From contig JAFWDH010000022.1 of the NCBI GenBank assembly GCA_017513135.1, positions 310,001 to 374,000 of the forward strand: 64,000 nucleotides of DNA, given 5' to 3'. Both the position numbers and the translations under genes were made by a program. Positions within the stretch are counted from its first letter, which is position 1. Each line of letters opens with the position of its first letter. Positions 1 to 8,968 of the stretch are shown piece after piece. Below the pieces are notes generated by a model. The model saw only the letters and a program-made list of their open reading frames with translations. It ran no database searches and was not told where the DNA came from. This stretch comes from Oscillospiraceae bacterium. Lineage in GTDB: Bacteria; Bacillota; Clostridia; Oscillospirales; Ruminococcaceae.

Positions 1-1061
1 TAGCATTGTGCCCAACCGGATGTATAAATACAGAGAAGACCGTAAACGGAAAATGCAACAGCTGTTCCGAACTCTATCAGTCTAGCATTCTCCTTTATCT
101 TCATAGTAGAAAGAATGTTTGGCAAAATGATACACAAGGCATTTGAAAAGTAATACCCGGCTCTCGCCGCGACATTGCTGAACATACCAAGAATCTGGAA
201 TGCGCAACTGAGGAAGAATAGATTCATATATGCATTTTGACTTCTGCTCTCATCTGTTGAAAGGCACAGCATTATGTAGATCAAGATCAGAACAGCAAAG
301 AACCTGTAAGCATTTGCCTCCGTCTGAAACATATACGAGTACTGAGGAAACACCTTAAGGGCTGCAAGTATCAGAACATCCTTAAATGCCCACACACAAA
401 GCAGAGAACATAGCATAGCAAACCTCAGTTTCTTTCCCGTATATATATTAACTGCAGGATAAACGAGAAGAAGCAGGACTGCTGATGTATGAAGCGAGAA
501 AGCTACTAATCCAGCAAGAATGCACCTGAACCATTTCCTGTCTTCCGCCCATATGTATACTAATGCTGCTATTCCTATTGCCATACTCTGTCGCAGTGTG
601 GAGAAGAGCAACTGAAAAGGAGGCATTCCAATGTAGATCACCCATGCAAGCACCGGATTCTTGCTTTTCTTATCAAACAGTATCCATATTGGAAATAGAC
701 ATAAGAATGAAGTGATCCCGATAAAGAACTGCCTGTCATTTGAGACCATAGATACCAGTTTGACATAGACCATGAATCCAGTTTCATAACTATACGAACT
801 TTTATAAAATGTAAAAATACGTTTAAACGGACTCTTTGCAATCTTGTCAAACAGCGGAAGATATCCGATGTATTTTGATTCATTCTTCCACTGAAGATCA
901 ATTCCCATAGACTGATGGCGGAACATTAACAAAACCACCAGGCATATAAAACATATGAGGTTCTGATAACGTCTGACTTCTTCTCTCTGCTCTTCCGGGG
1001 CAAACATGCCAAAAAAAGCCGCAAACAAATATATTAGGTATAAAATAATATACTCTGCCAC
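1..1061 (-). CDS. EpsG-family polysaccharide polymerase, partial (3' end beyond the window)
   Basis: The reading frame is open from a GTG at 1061 to the left edge, giving about 353 residues, close to the roughly 360 usual for EpsG proteins. GGAG lies seven bases before the GTG. Alternating hydrophobic segments predict a multi-pass membrane protein. The family signature is visible: RHQSMGIDLQWK near residue 60, and PPFQLLFSTLRQSMAIGIAA near residue 145. EpsG proteins are Wzy-like polymerases that join repeat units outside the membrane. It follows Wzz and LCP genes on the same strand, so it probably polymerises the glycan served by the upstream FucNAc genes. The C-terminus is not visible. The family is clear; the exact linkage is not. 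Confidence 0.8.
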   Translation of the reverse strand, partial: MAEYIILYLIYLFAAFFGMFAPEEQREEVRRYQNLICFICLVVLLMFRHQSMGIDLQWKNESKYIGYLPLFDKIAKSPFKRIFTFYKSSYSYETGFMVYVKLVSMVSNDRQFFIGITSFLCLFPIWILFDKKSKNPVLAWVIYIGMPPFQLLFSTLRQSMAIGIAALVYIWAEDRKWFRCILAGLVAFSLHTSAVLLLLVYPAVNIYTGKKLRFAMLCSLLCVWAFKDVLILAALKVFPQYSYMFQTEANAYRFFAVLILIYIMLCLSTDESRSQNAYMNLFFLSCAFQILGMFSNVAARAGYYFSNALCIILPNILSTMKIKENARLIEFGTAVAFSVYGLLCIYTSGWAQC

Positions 1062-1382
1062 GGCTTTTCTCCAATTCAGTTTTTTCTCATATTTACTCGT
1101 TTATGAAATAATTACGCTATATAGTATCACTTTGTTACCATCTTCCGATGACTTGCAGGGCTAAACAACCGATACAATGATGACGGTCGGTCATTCTGCA
1201 GTGCCTTTGATCTATGGGTTTGTCTGCTCTTTCAAAACATCCCACAATATGACTATTCCTGAATTCCTCCAGTCATCCAAAAAAGAGTTCATGTTGCCAA
1301 TTTGTGTGGGAAGCAGTTGTATTCATAAATCCCGTAAAGAGTGAATCATATAATTTTTGAAAATACGATTATGCCTTTTACG
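1062..1382. other. Intergenic stretch between Wzz-like gene and EpsG gene
   Basis: No convincing gene, hairpin or promoter is seen. A 27-codon minus-strand open frame at 1212-1292 lacks a ribosome binding site and matches nothing I recognise. Confidence 0.5.
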
Positions 1383-2654
1383 TCATATACATAAAAACCC
1401 AACAGGCTCGCACTTGTAAGTTTCCATCATATTAAGAATACGCTCGAGTTCTTTCGACTTCGTCCTTCCGCACTTAACCACTAAAACTGCTTTCTCGGCG
1501 TTTTTAATCTTCTTGAGAAACTCATAATTCCCAACTGCACCACATGCAGTATCCGCACCTAAACCGCTGTTGTTCAATAATTCCTTGATCCGGTTTACTG
1601 CTTCAGCACTGCAATCGCGGTCCGCGAACACTAATAGTACGGGCCCACTCGAATCTATCTTATCCTGGATCCTGAGAGATGCATAGTCTGCAGACTCGTG
1701 GTTGATTAACTTCACTGATGTACAGTCGTTTCTCGATACTGCGTACGCGTTTTCTCTCTTGTCGTTCTTTTTTATTGATCCTAAACACTCAAGTCCGGTT
1801 TGCCTGTTGACATGCTCTTGGGAAAGCACAGGCTCATAAAGGAGCACATACGCCACGAACAATAACAGCATTACAACAGGGCCTAACACCAAGCCTATGA
1901 CAGCCCATTTAGCTGTTCGTCCTGTGATGTCAGACTCATGTAATAAACTGTTATATCTTTCACAGTCATTTTCCCATACCTTCCGGTATTCTTCCAGTCT
2001 ATTCTTCTCTTTATACTGTTCAACGGTCACAGAGTAGTCATAAGAGCACATAGTTTCGATTTGCGAGGCTGTAACCGTCACCTGAAGGCCGAGTCTTCCC
2101 GCTTCATCATTTATTAGTTTTCTAACGAAAACAAGTAAAGCTTCAGCGGATTTCTCGCTGTTTATTTCGTTCTTTTCCTTTGTCTTTAGGATAAATGTGC
2201 TTTCATTGAATCGTTGTACTTCTACAACCTGTCGCAAAGCGGTATCGTCCACAGGATCCGAGTAAAGGTCATCAAATGGCTTCCTCAGATCGGAGATCTC
2301 CCACCTTGCAAGCACCGAATCGATCAGGCTCGATATCTTCCCTCCAGGGATCTCTGGTCCATTAACAGCATTAATCTCCAGAGCCACAGATGACGTGAAT
2401 GTGCAATAAGGGTCTATGCCTGATATAGGGATTGCCGACTGACGTGTGTCTCCCTTAATACAGACCGCTTCACTTTGATCCATAGCATCACGCGCGATTT
2501 GGAGTTCCTCGTCTGAAGGTGTGCCTGAAATCATTATCATAGCATACCTCATGCTACCGAGAAGCAAAGCAAATATGACTGCACACCACAGTAGAAGCCT
2601 GATTTTGCCGGTGAGATAGGTGATAATATCGGTCAAAGATATCCTGTTCAGCAT
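1383..2654 (-). CDS. Wzz/YveK-like chain-length protein with degenerate kinase-like C-terminus
   Basis: This 423-residue protein has a transmembrane helix near residues 22-45, a long extracytoplasmic part and a second helix near 250-275, the layout of Wzz/CpsC polysaccharide co-polymerases. The roughly 100 residues after the second helix resemble the end of a CpsD-type tyrosine kinase: a strand VLLVFAD, then KAVLVVKCGRTKSKELERI and a final VGFLCI. No Walker A loop and no tyrosine tail are seen. I chose ATG 2654, preceded by AGAGG at good spacing, over a TTG at 2669. It starts 15 bases after the LCP stop, so the two are probably co-transcribed. A close relative in layout is encoded at 19547-21010. 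It probably controls chain length of the neighbouring polysaccharide. Confidence 0.7.
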   Translation of the reverse strand: MLNRISLTDIITYLTGKIRLLLWCAVIFALLLGSMRYAMIMISGTPSDEELQIARDAMDQSEAVCIKGDTRQSAIPISGIDPYCTFTSSVALEINAVNGPEIPGGKISSLIDSVLARWEISDLRKPFDDLYSDPVDDTALRQVVEVQRFNESTFILKTKEKNEINSEKSAEALLVFVRKLINDEAGRLGLQVTVTASQIETMCSYDYSVTVEQYKEKNRLEEYRKVWENDCERYNSLLHESDITGRTAKWAVIGLVLGPVVMLLLFVAYVLLYEPVLSQEHVNRQTGLECLGSIKKNDKRENAYAVSRNDCTSVKLINHESADYASLRIQDKIDSSGPVLLVFADRDCSAEAVNRIKELLNNSGLGADTACGAVGNYEFLKKIKNAEKAVLVVKCGRTKSKELERILNMMETYKCEPVGFLCI

Positions 2655-2669
2655 TGACCACCTCTGCAA

Positions 2670-4256
2670 TTACTCATTCATAAACTCACTGATCTTTTCT
2701 CTGGCTTCATTTACGGTATCATAGTAGGGCATCATCATATAGACCTCTGTACCACCCAATGCATAACTGCCTGCATGTATACCATATCCGTCGACTGCAT
2801 ACGACTCAAATGTCCAGGACGCCATATCAGAGAGCTGCATCTTGATAATGGCGTTAATCTCCTCCTTACCGATATTAGTCTCAACGCTATTTGTAACTAC
2901 TCCAAGCACATCATTGAAATGAGCAACTATTGCGGGGGAGCAGGCTTTCCTGACTATCGCCTTAATGACTTCCATCTGATGTAGGCCTCGTTGCTTGTCA
3001 CCTTCATCAAACGACGACCTTTCTCTTACAAAACAAAGCGCTCCGGAACCGTCTATATCATTATCTCCGACATAGAACTGCTGATATCCACCAATTCCAT
3101 TGGCGCAATAGAACTCATAATCAGAATGGACTGTTATTCCTCCAAGTGCGTCAACTATCCTGACCAATGAATAAACATTGGTCCTGACATAATAGTTCAG
3201 TTTCACATCATAAAGGGCTTCCAGCGTTTCAACGGATGATTCTACACCATAGATTCCGGCATGTGTCAGCTTGTCCATGGCATACGATTCTCCCCACAGC
3301 GGAACATAATAGTCTCTGGGTGTGCTGATGACAAGGATCTTCTTTCTAATTGGATTTACACAGGCAATAAGGTTTGTATCGCATCTTGCGAGATCCCAAA
3401 ACTCATCGTTGTCCAAGGTATCGATCCCGCAGATATACACCGCAAACGGTTCAGTAACGACATCAGCTTTTTTTACCGCGATAGTGTGTTCTTTTTCGAC
3501 CCCAAGGCTCTCGATGCAGGTTGCCCAGTCGTAGAAATCGCTGTCATCTCCAAGGAAAAGCTTCATCGTCAGTTTGTTGTATATTACAGCGTCTATCTCA
3601 CCATCCCTAAACGCATCTATCATGCTGCCGAAATCATCATATGCAATGACATTGATATCGTGCTGCTTACGATAATCACGGATTGCCTGAGAAGTGTACC
3701 CTCTGTCAAGATTGAGCAGCATTGTCCCGACACTACAACCATCCAAACTGTCTCCCGGTATAATCTGAGGTCCTTCATCCTCTTCTTCTTCTGCTGCGAC
3801 CTCAACCGGAACAAACCTTGATCCCTGTTTTGCATAGACATCGACAAATGCGTAGTAAGTTTTAGGAGGTTCAACTTCCTCCACACTCTGATATACCTGA
3901 TAGAGCGCGTACACTCCAAACGTTGCTGAACCCAGAACAGCCATGCACAACAGAACGCTCAGGGCTGCTACGATCCTGCTCTTTCTTGACAGAATCATCA
4001 AGAACAGTTCAAGAAGAATAAACCCTCCCGCAACGATCAGAATCTTTGAAAACAGATTTTCCGGGATCAAACCATTTGAATCAAGATATATGAAGGTCGC
4101 GCATATCGCGGCAAAAGTCAGCGAGAAAAAGAGCAAAGCAACAATAAAACAGCCTCCGCTCTTTCTCTTTACTTTTCTTTTTCTGGATTTTTTACTCTGA
4201 GATATAGGCTTCTCCACACTATAATCTCTCGCTGTAAAAACATATTTCTCTTCCAT
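2670..4256 (-). CDS. LCP-family glycopolymer transferase, copy 1, with binding-protein-like middle domain
   Basis: LytR-CpsA-Psr proteins move undecaprenyl-linked glycans to peptidoglycan outside the membrane. The 528-residue protein starts at ATG 4256 behind AAGAGGT. A basic N-terminus is followed by about three membrane helices (residues 35-125). Residues about 165-275 (YTSQAIRDYRKQHD, then FRDGEIDAVIYNKL) resemble a type 2 periplasmic binding fold. The LCP domain begins near FAVYICGIDT and holds STPRDYYVPL, MDKLTHAG and FVRERSSFDEGDKQRG, with the conserved Asp and Arg residues that bind pyrophosphate-lipid. It lies between capG and the Wzz-like gene. Two other full copies are at 17790 and 44629. 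Confidence 0.88.
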   Translation of the reverse strand: MEEKYVFTARDYSVEKPISQSKKSRKRKVKRKSGGCFIVALLFFSLTFAAICATFIYLDSNGLIPENLFSKILIVAGGFILLELFLMILSRKSRIVAALSVLLCMAVLGSATFGVYALYQVYQSVEEVEPPKTYYAFVDVYAKQGSRFVPVEVAAEEEEDEGPQIIPGDSLDGCSVGTMLLNLDRGYTSQAIRDYRKQHDINVIAYDDFGSMIDAFRDGEIDAVIYNKLTMKLFLGDDSDFYDWATCIESLGVEKEHTIAVKKADVVTEPFAVYICGIDTLDNDEFWDLARCDTNLIACVNPIRKKILVISTPRDYYVPLWGESYAMDKLTHAGIYGVESSVETLEALYDVKLNYYVRTNVYSLVRIVDALGGITVHSDYEFYCANGIGGYQQFYVGDNDIDGSGALCFVRERSSFDEGDKQRGLHQMEVIKAIVRKACSPAIVAHFNDVLGVVTNSVETNIGKEEINAIIKMQLSDMASWTFESYAVDGYGIHAGSYALGGTEVYMMMPYYDTVNEAREKISEFMNE

Positions 4257-4297
4257 AATTACCTCTTGGAAAGAATTGTTTTCCCTAAAAAGGGATC

Positions 4298-5452
4298 TCA
4301 GTTTTTTCTCCAGACCATCTTATTTACTACACCAGTATAACTTTGAATAATCTTTATTACTTTAACACTAACATTCTCGTCCAAATAATCCGGTACAGGT
4401 ATTCCGTAATCTCCGTTGCGGTTCATCTCTACAGCCGTATCTACTGCCTGCATCAGCCCGTTTCCTTCTATACCCGCTAAGATGAAACACCCTTTGTCAA
4501 GCGCTTCCGGTCTTTCTGTGGACGTACGTATACAGACTGCAGGAAAAGGTTTTCCTATCGATGTGAAGAAACTGCTTTCTTCAGGCAATGTACCTGAATC
4601 CGATACGACACAGAACGCGTTCATTTGAAGACAGTTATAATCATGAAAGCCAAGAGGTTCATGACGAATTACGTGCTCGTCCAATTTGAACCCTGTCGAC
4701 TCCAGTTTCTTTCTGCTTCTCGGATGACACGAATACAGAATCGGCATATCATACTTCACCGCCATCATGTTGACCGCACTAAACAGACTGTTGAAATTCT
4801 TGTCTGTATCTATATTCTCTTCCCTGTGTGCCGAAAGCAGTATGTACTTTCCTTTCTCAAGCCCAAGTCTTTCATGTATGTCAGAAGCTTCAATCTTCTC
4901 GAGATTCTTGTGCAGTACTTCAGCCATCGGAGACCCAGTGACAAATGTCCTTTCTTTTGGCACTCCGCATTCAGAGAGATATCTTCTCGCATGCTCGGAA
5001 TAAGCCAGATTGACATCCGAGATTATATCCACGATCCTTCTGTTAGTCTCTTCAGGCAGGCATTCGTCTTTACATCTGTTTCCGGCTTCCATATGGAAAA
5101 TCGGTATATGAAGCCTTTTTGCCCCTATAACGGCCAAACAACTGTTGGTATCGCCCAGCACCAGCACCGCGTCAGGTTTGATATCAACCATCAACTCGTA
5201 CGACCTGGCGATTATATTTCCAATTGTCTCTCCAAGGTCTTTACCGACTGCATCAAGATAAACGTCAGGATCATCCAGCCCAAGATCATGAAAAAAAATC
5301 CCGTTCAGATTGTAGTCATAGTTCTGACCTGTGTGAGCCAGGATAGTGTCGAAATATACTCTGCACTTCTTGATCACTTCCGATAGGCGGATGATCTCCG
5401 GCCTTGTTCCGACAACGATTAATAATTTCAGTCGTCCGTCATTTTTAAACAT
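4298..5452 (-). CDS. capG: UDP-L-FucNAc-forming 2-epimerase (CapG/FnlC type)
   Basis: This belongs to the non-hydrolysing UDP-GlcNAc 2-epimerase fold (WecB-like): VVGTRPEIIRLSEVI at the N-terminus, GDTNSCLAV, HMEAGNRC and LPEETNRRIVD. In the CapE-CapF-CapG pathway this enzyme inverts C2 of UDP-2-acetamido-2,6-dideoxy-L-talose to give UDP-L-FucNAc. Context decides the call, since CapF and CapE lie directly upstream. I chose ATG 5452, with AAGAGG six bases before it, over the ATG at 5467; the gene then overlaps the capF stop by 8 bases, typical of translational coupling. Length is 384 residues, usual for the family. The product is cytoplasmic. Confidence 0.85.
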   Translation of the reverse strand: MFKNDGRLKLLIVVGTRPEIIRLSEVIKKCRVYFDTILAHTGQNYDYNLNGIFFHDLGLDDPDVYLDAVGKDLGETIGNIIARSYELMVDIKPDAVLVLGDTNSCLAVIGAKRLHIPIFHMEAGNRCKDECLPEETNRRIVDIISDVNLAYSEHARRYLSECGVPKERTFVTGSPMAEVLHKNLEKIEASDIHERLGLEKGKYILLSAHREENIDTDKNFNSLFSAVNMMAVKYDMPILYSCHPRSRKKLESTGFKLDEHVIRHEPLGFHDYNCLQMNAFCVVSDSGTLPEESSFFTSIGKPFPAVCIRTSTERPEALDKGCFILAGIEGNGLMQAVDTAVEMNRNGDYGIPVPDYLDENVSVKVIKIIQSYTGVVNKMVWRKN

Positions 5453-6653
5453 TCTGTACCTCTTCATAGAACGTATCGGGATGGTTCTGGTCGAACTGCT
5501 CGTTCGCCCACATCACGGTCACTAAGTCCTCAGTTTCGGAAAGATTGATTATGTTATGGGTATAGCCGGGGAGCATATGCACCGCCTCGATCTTCTCACC
5601 AGACACCTCAAACTCTATAACCTCATCGTCCCCTATCTTTCTCTCCTGAATAAGACCGTGCCCTGAGACGACAATAAAAAACTCCCATTTGGTATTGTGC
5701 CAATGTTGACCTTTTGTGACACCCGGTTTTGAGATATTTACCGAGAACTGTCCACTGTTTTTCGTCCTTAGCAGTTCTGTAAAGCTGCCTCTGGCATCAG
5801 TATTCATTTTCAGCGCAAAGGCGATCTTCTCCTTAGGAAGATATGACAAATATGTTGAATACAGTTTCTTTCTGAAACTGTTCTCCTGAAGATCTGGCAT
5901 AACCAGTGTAGAAGGCTGTTTGCTGAATTCATAAAGCTGATCGGCGATCTCGCCCAATGTCACTTTATGGGTATTAGGAATGTAGCAGTATCTTCCGTTT
6001 TCATCCGGTACCGGTTCGGTCATATCGTATTCACATCGGCAGACACTCCCTTTGAGTAGCTGTATCATTCCGTCAACCAGATCATCTATGTATAACAGTT
6101 CCAGTTCAGTGCAGCGGTCATTGATCTGTATAGGGAGGTCGTTTGCGATGTTATTGCAGAAAGTGGCTACAACGCTGTTGTAGTTTGGCTTGCTCCACTT
6201 ACCAAAGATGTTTGGAAAGCGGTATACAAATACTTCTGCCCCAGTCTCTTCCTTGTAGCAAAAGAATTCCTCTTCTGCAGCCTGCTTTGACTTCCCATAC
6301 TCGCTCTGCGCATATCTGCCTGCACAGCAAGCCTGTATTGAACTTGAGAGCATCACGGGACATCTGTTTCCATTTCTCTTCAGGAAACCTAAAAGATCCG
6401 AGGCAAAACCGTAGTTTCCTCTCATAAATTCGCTGTTCTCTTTGGGTCTGTTGACTCCGGCAAGGTTGAACACGAAATCAGCATCCCGGCAGTACTCATC
6501 TAGTTGGGAGACGTCAGAATCGATATCATATTCAAAAATCCTGTCAATTACAAGTTCGGGATTTGTCCTGTTCTTTCCGTCACGGATATTCTTAAGGTTT
6601 TCCGTCAGATTTCTCCCGATAAAGCCTTTTGCTCCGGTAATCAGTATGTTCAA
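5445..6653 (-). CDS. capF: UDP-2-acetamido-2,6-dideoxy-talose synthase, bifunctional reductase/cupin (CapF/FnlB)
   Basis: The N-terminal two-thirds is a short-chain dehydrogenase: ITGAKGFIGRN binds NADPH, and SSSIQ plus YGKSK provide the Ser-Tyr-Lys set near residues 103-125. The last 120 residues are a cupin with GQHWHNTKWEFFIVVSGHG and MLPGYTHNI, whose histidines would bind a metal. This two-domain layout is diagnostic for CapF, which epimerises at C3 and then reduces C4 of the CapE product. Length is 402 residues, a little longer than Staphylococcus CapF. ATG 6653 has GGAGG upstream. It begins 17 bases after the capE stop and overlaps capG. Confidence 0.9.
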   Translation of the reverse strand: MNILITGAKGFIGRNLTENLKNIRDGKNRTNPELVIDRIFEYDIDSDVSQLDEYCRDADFVFNLAGVNRPKENSEFMRGNYGFASDLLGFLKRNGNRCPVMLSSSIQACCAGRYAQSEYGKSKQAAEEEFFCYKEETGAEVFVYRFPNIFGKWSKPNYNSVVATFCNNIANDLPIQINDRCTELELLYIDDLVDGMIQLLKGSVCRCEYDMTEPVPDENGRYCYIPNTHKVTLGEIADQLYEFSKQPSTLVMPDLQENSFRKKLYSTYLSYLPKEKIAFALKMNTDARGSFTELLRTKNSGQFSVNISKPGVTKGQHWHNTKWEFFIVVSGHGLIQERKIGDDEVIEFEVSGEKIEAVHMLPGYTHNIINLSETEDLVTVMWANEQFDQNHPDTFYEEVQNV

Positions 6654-6670
6654 GCCAGCTCCTCCATCCG

Positions 6671-7717
6671 TTAGTAAACGATTCCCATTGAGTCCATCTC
6701 TTCCCTGATATACTCCAACTGGAGCAACTTTTCCTTGACCTGTTCCACACTCAACAACTTCGTATTGTTGCTGTTGAACTCTGTCAGTGTGTTCCTCTCG
6801 ACATCTCCTGTCACGAAGTACTTATCGTAGTTAAGATCTCTCTGATCACAGGGCACCCTGTAGAAATCACCCATATCTATGGCATGGGCACATTCCTCAT
6901 TGGTAAGGAGAGTCTCAAACATCTTCTCTCCATGCCTGATACCTATGATTTTGATATCTTCCTTGTTCCCTCCGAACAACTCACAGACAGCTTCAGCCTG
7001 AGTCTGTATTGTGCATGCAGGGGCTTTTTGTACAAGAATGTCACCTGATTCTCCTCTTTGAAATGCAAAGAGGACCAAGTCAACAGCCTCATCCAGCGAC
7101 ATTATGAATCTGGTCATCGCACCATCTGTTACTGTTATCGGACTGCCTTTCCTTATCTGTTCGATCCAGAGCGGAATGACACTTCCTCTGCTGCACAGAA
7201 CGTTCCCGTATCTTGTGCAGCATATCCTTGTCTCCCTGGAATTCCTGCTTTTAGCCACGATGACCTTCTCCATCATCGCTTTAGAAGTTCCCATGGCATT
7301 CACAGGATATGCAGCTTTATCTGTAGAAAGGCATATAACGCTTTTCACTTTCTCATCTATAGCTGCAGTGAGAACATTATCTGTTCCTAACACGTTTGTT
7401 TTAACCGCTTCAAGGGGAAAGAACTCACAAGAAGGTACCTGTTTAAGAGCTGCAGCATGAAATATGAAGTCTACTTCGTGCATAGCTGCGCGGACTGAAT
7501 CAATATCTCTTACGTCTCCGATAAAGAACTTCACCTTTTCAGCGTTTTCAGGAAATCTCTCCTGCAGATCATGGCGCATATCATCCTGCTTTTTTTCGTC
7601 TCTTGAGAAGATTCGAATCTCTCCTATATCCTCTTTAATGAACCTGTTGAGTACAGCTTTTCCAAAACTACCAGTGCCTCCTGTAATCAGCAACGTCTTT
7701 CCTGCATAAATAGACAT
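6671..7717 (-). CDS. capE: UDP-GlcNAc 4,6-dehydratase / 5-epimerase (CapE/FnlA)
   Basis: First step of UDP-L-FucNAc synthesis: inverting dehydration of UDP-GlcNAc. The Rossmann motif TGGTGSFGKAVLNR is at the N-terminus and DVRDIDSV follows. In the catalytic region, STDKAAYPVNAMGTSKAMME, a Met stands where most dehydrogenases have Tyr, as in other members of this dehydratase subfamily; Lys is kept. Of two ATG codons I prefer 7717, which sits behind GAGGTGG, giving 348 residues. It heads the capE-capF-capG-LCP-Wzz gene run. No good promoter was found upstream. Confidence 0.88.
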   Translation of the reverse strand: MSIYAGKTLLITGGTGSFGKAVLNRFIKEDIGEIRIFSRDEKKQDDMRHDLQERFPENAEKVKFFIGDVRDIDSVRAAMHEVDFIFHAAALKQVPSCEFFPLEAVKTNVLGTDNVLTAAIDEKVKSVICLSTDKAAYPVNAMGTSKAMMEKVIVAKSRNSRETRICCTRYGNVLCSRGSVIPLWIEQIRKGSPITVTDGAMTRFIMSLDEAVDLVLFAFQRGESGDILVQKAPACTIQTQAEAVCELFGGNKEDIKIIGIRHGEKMFETLLTNEECAHAIDMGDFYRVPCDQRDLNYDKYFVTGDVERNTLTEFNSNNTKLLSVEQVKEKLLQLEYIREEMDSMGIVY

Positions 7718-8066
7718 ACTCCACCTCATTAAACTGTAATCACTTAACTATTGAATGATACCACATCTCACTATTCATTAACAGTTTCATCTATTAACAC
7801 AGGATTATCTTTTCACGCTCATACTCACCTAAATGCTTTCTAATCTCCGCGCGAATCGGACGTTTTGTCCTAAACACTCAAACAACCGAAAAAGCCGTAA
7901 ATCCCGTCAGTCCATCATTCAAAATTACAAGTTCCTATTGATGTACTCTATCTTTTTATATAAAAATGTTATTTCGACACTTTCAACAGTTGGTATGCTA
8001 TACTGATTTGGGCTTTTTCATCGTATGTCACATCATGTATTCTTAAAGGAGACATAGAAGCATCAC
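7718..8066. other. Divergent intergenic region between capE and licD1
   Basis: This 349-base gap must hold promoters for both flanking gene runs. On the plus strand TCGACA (7974-7979) and TATACT (7999-8004) form a possible sigma-A promoter with a long 19-base spacer. No clear minus-strand promoter and no small gene are visible. Confidence 0.4.
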
Positions 8067-8876
8067 ATGGATTACTTGACTCTCAAAGAAAAGCAGCAAC
8101 TATCCCTAGATACGCTCCTGTTCTTTCATAACTATTGTACAAATAACGATTTTTCATATTTTTTGGCTTTTGGCACACTTCTCGGTGCCATCAGACACAA
8201 GGGATTCATCCCATGGGATGACGATGTTGATGTTTTCATGCCCCGGCCGGATTATGAACGCTTCCTGGAGACGTTCAGAGATAATGAAAAATACCGTCTC
8301 GTTTCATTAAAAAAAGATAAAGATTATATGTTTGCCTTTGCAAAGTTGGAGAATCTTTCCAGTGCCAGGATAGTCAGAGACGGAGAGATAGATCACCAGG
8401 GACTCGGGATCGATCTGTTTCCGCTGGATGGTGTACCGGACGATCTGAAAGCAACAGAATCTCTTTTTTCTCTGAAGCGTCATATTCTGGATAAAATCGT
8501 ATACCGATTTGAATATTACGTACGCTTACCAAATGATTCGCTGTTCAACCGTGCCAGACGTCTTTCAGGCGAACTGGTCTCCCGTCTCGGTCTTCTTAAA
8601 CTGCTTGCAAGATTAGCAAGCCGCAACCAGATGACAACTGATTACTACTCAGCTGCTATCGTAGCGTATATGTATCATATGCCGTGCGAGGATAAGCTCT
8701 ACTATTTTGACCGAAAAGACTTCAAACCTGTACTGCAGGAGTTTGAAGGAAACTTACTGATTGTTCCAGAAGGATATGACGATATCCTTACAACGATGTA
8801 CGGTGATTATATGACTCCTCCTCCTGAAGGAAGCCGCGACTCCACACATCTTGACTTATTCATCATGAGGCCTTAA
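8067..8876 (+). CDS. LicD-family phosphotransferase, copy 1
   Basis: LicD proteins are metal-dependent phospho-transferases, best known for moving phosphocholine onto teichoic acid or lipopolysaccharide sugars; other members act on other phospho-substituents. The signature is near residues 35-55: FGTLLGAIRHKGFIPWDDDV, with the DDDVDV metal-binding acidic cluster. A second typical block near the C-terminus reads DDILTTMYGDYMTPPPEG. Length is 269 residues, normal for LicD; no membrane segment, so probably cytoplasmic. AAAGGAG lies rather far (15 bases) from the ATG. It is first in a plus-strand run with a flippase and a second LicD. No choline kinase or cytidylyltransferase (licA/licC) is recognised nearby, so choline is unproven. 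Confidence 0.85.
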   Translation: MDYLTLKEKQQLSLDTLLFFHNYCTNNDFSYFLAFGTLLGAIRHKGFIPWDDDVDVFMPRPDYERFLETFRDNEKYRLVSLKKDKDYMFAFAKLENLSSARIVRDGEIDHQGLGIDLFPLDGVPDDLKATESLFSLKRHILDKIVYRFEYYVRLPNDSLFNRARRLSGELVSRLGLLKLLARLASRNQMTTDYYSAAIVAYMYHMPCEDKLYYFDRKDFKPVLQEFEGNLLIVPEGYDDILTTMYGDYMTPPPEGSRDSTHLDLFIMRP

Positions 8877-8968
8877 TGATTCATTTATGAGTCCTTTACG
8901 TTGAATCATTATCTCGTTTACGACAATGGTGCTGCCTGTGAAATCTCATTAAGAAGGATAATCCTGAT

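Noticed and set aside
638..901. 87-codon frame and its neighbour at 448-645
   Set aside because: They are wrong-frame shadows; the true frame is the open EpsG-like gene running off the left edge.
3261..3821. 186-codon plus-strand open frame
   Set aside because: It lies fully antisense to the LCP gene, has no ribosome binding site and encodes nothing recognisable.
4625..5386. 253-codon plus-strand open frame
   Set aside because: It is antisense to capG, which has a clear family signature; the antisense protein looks random.
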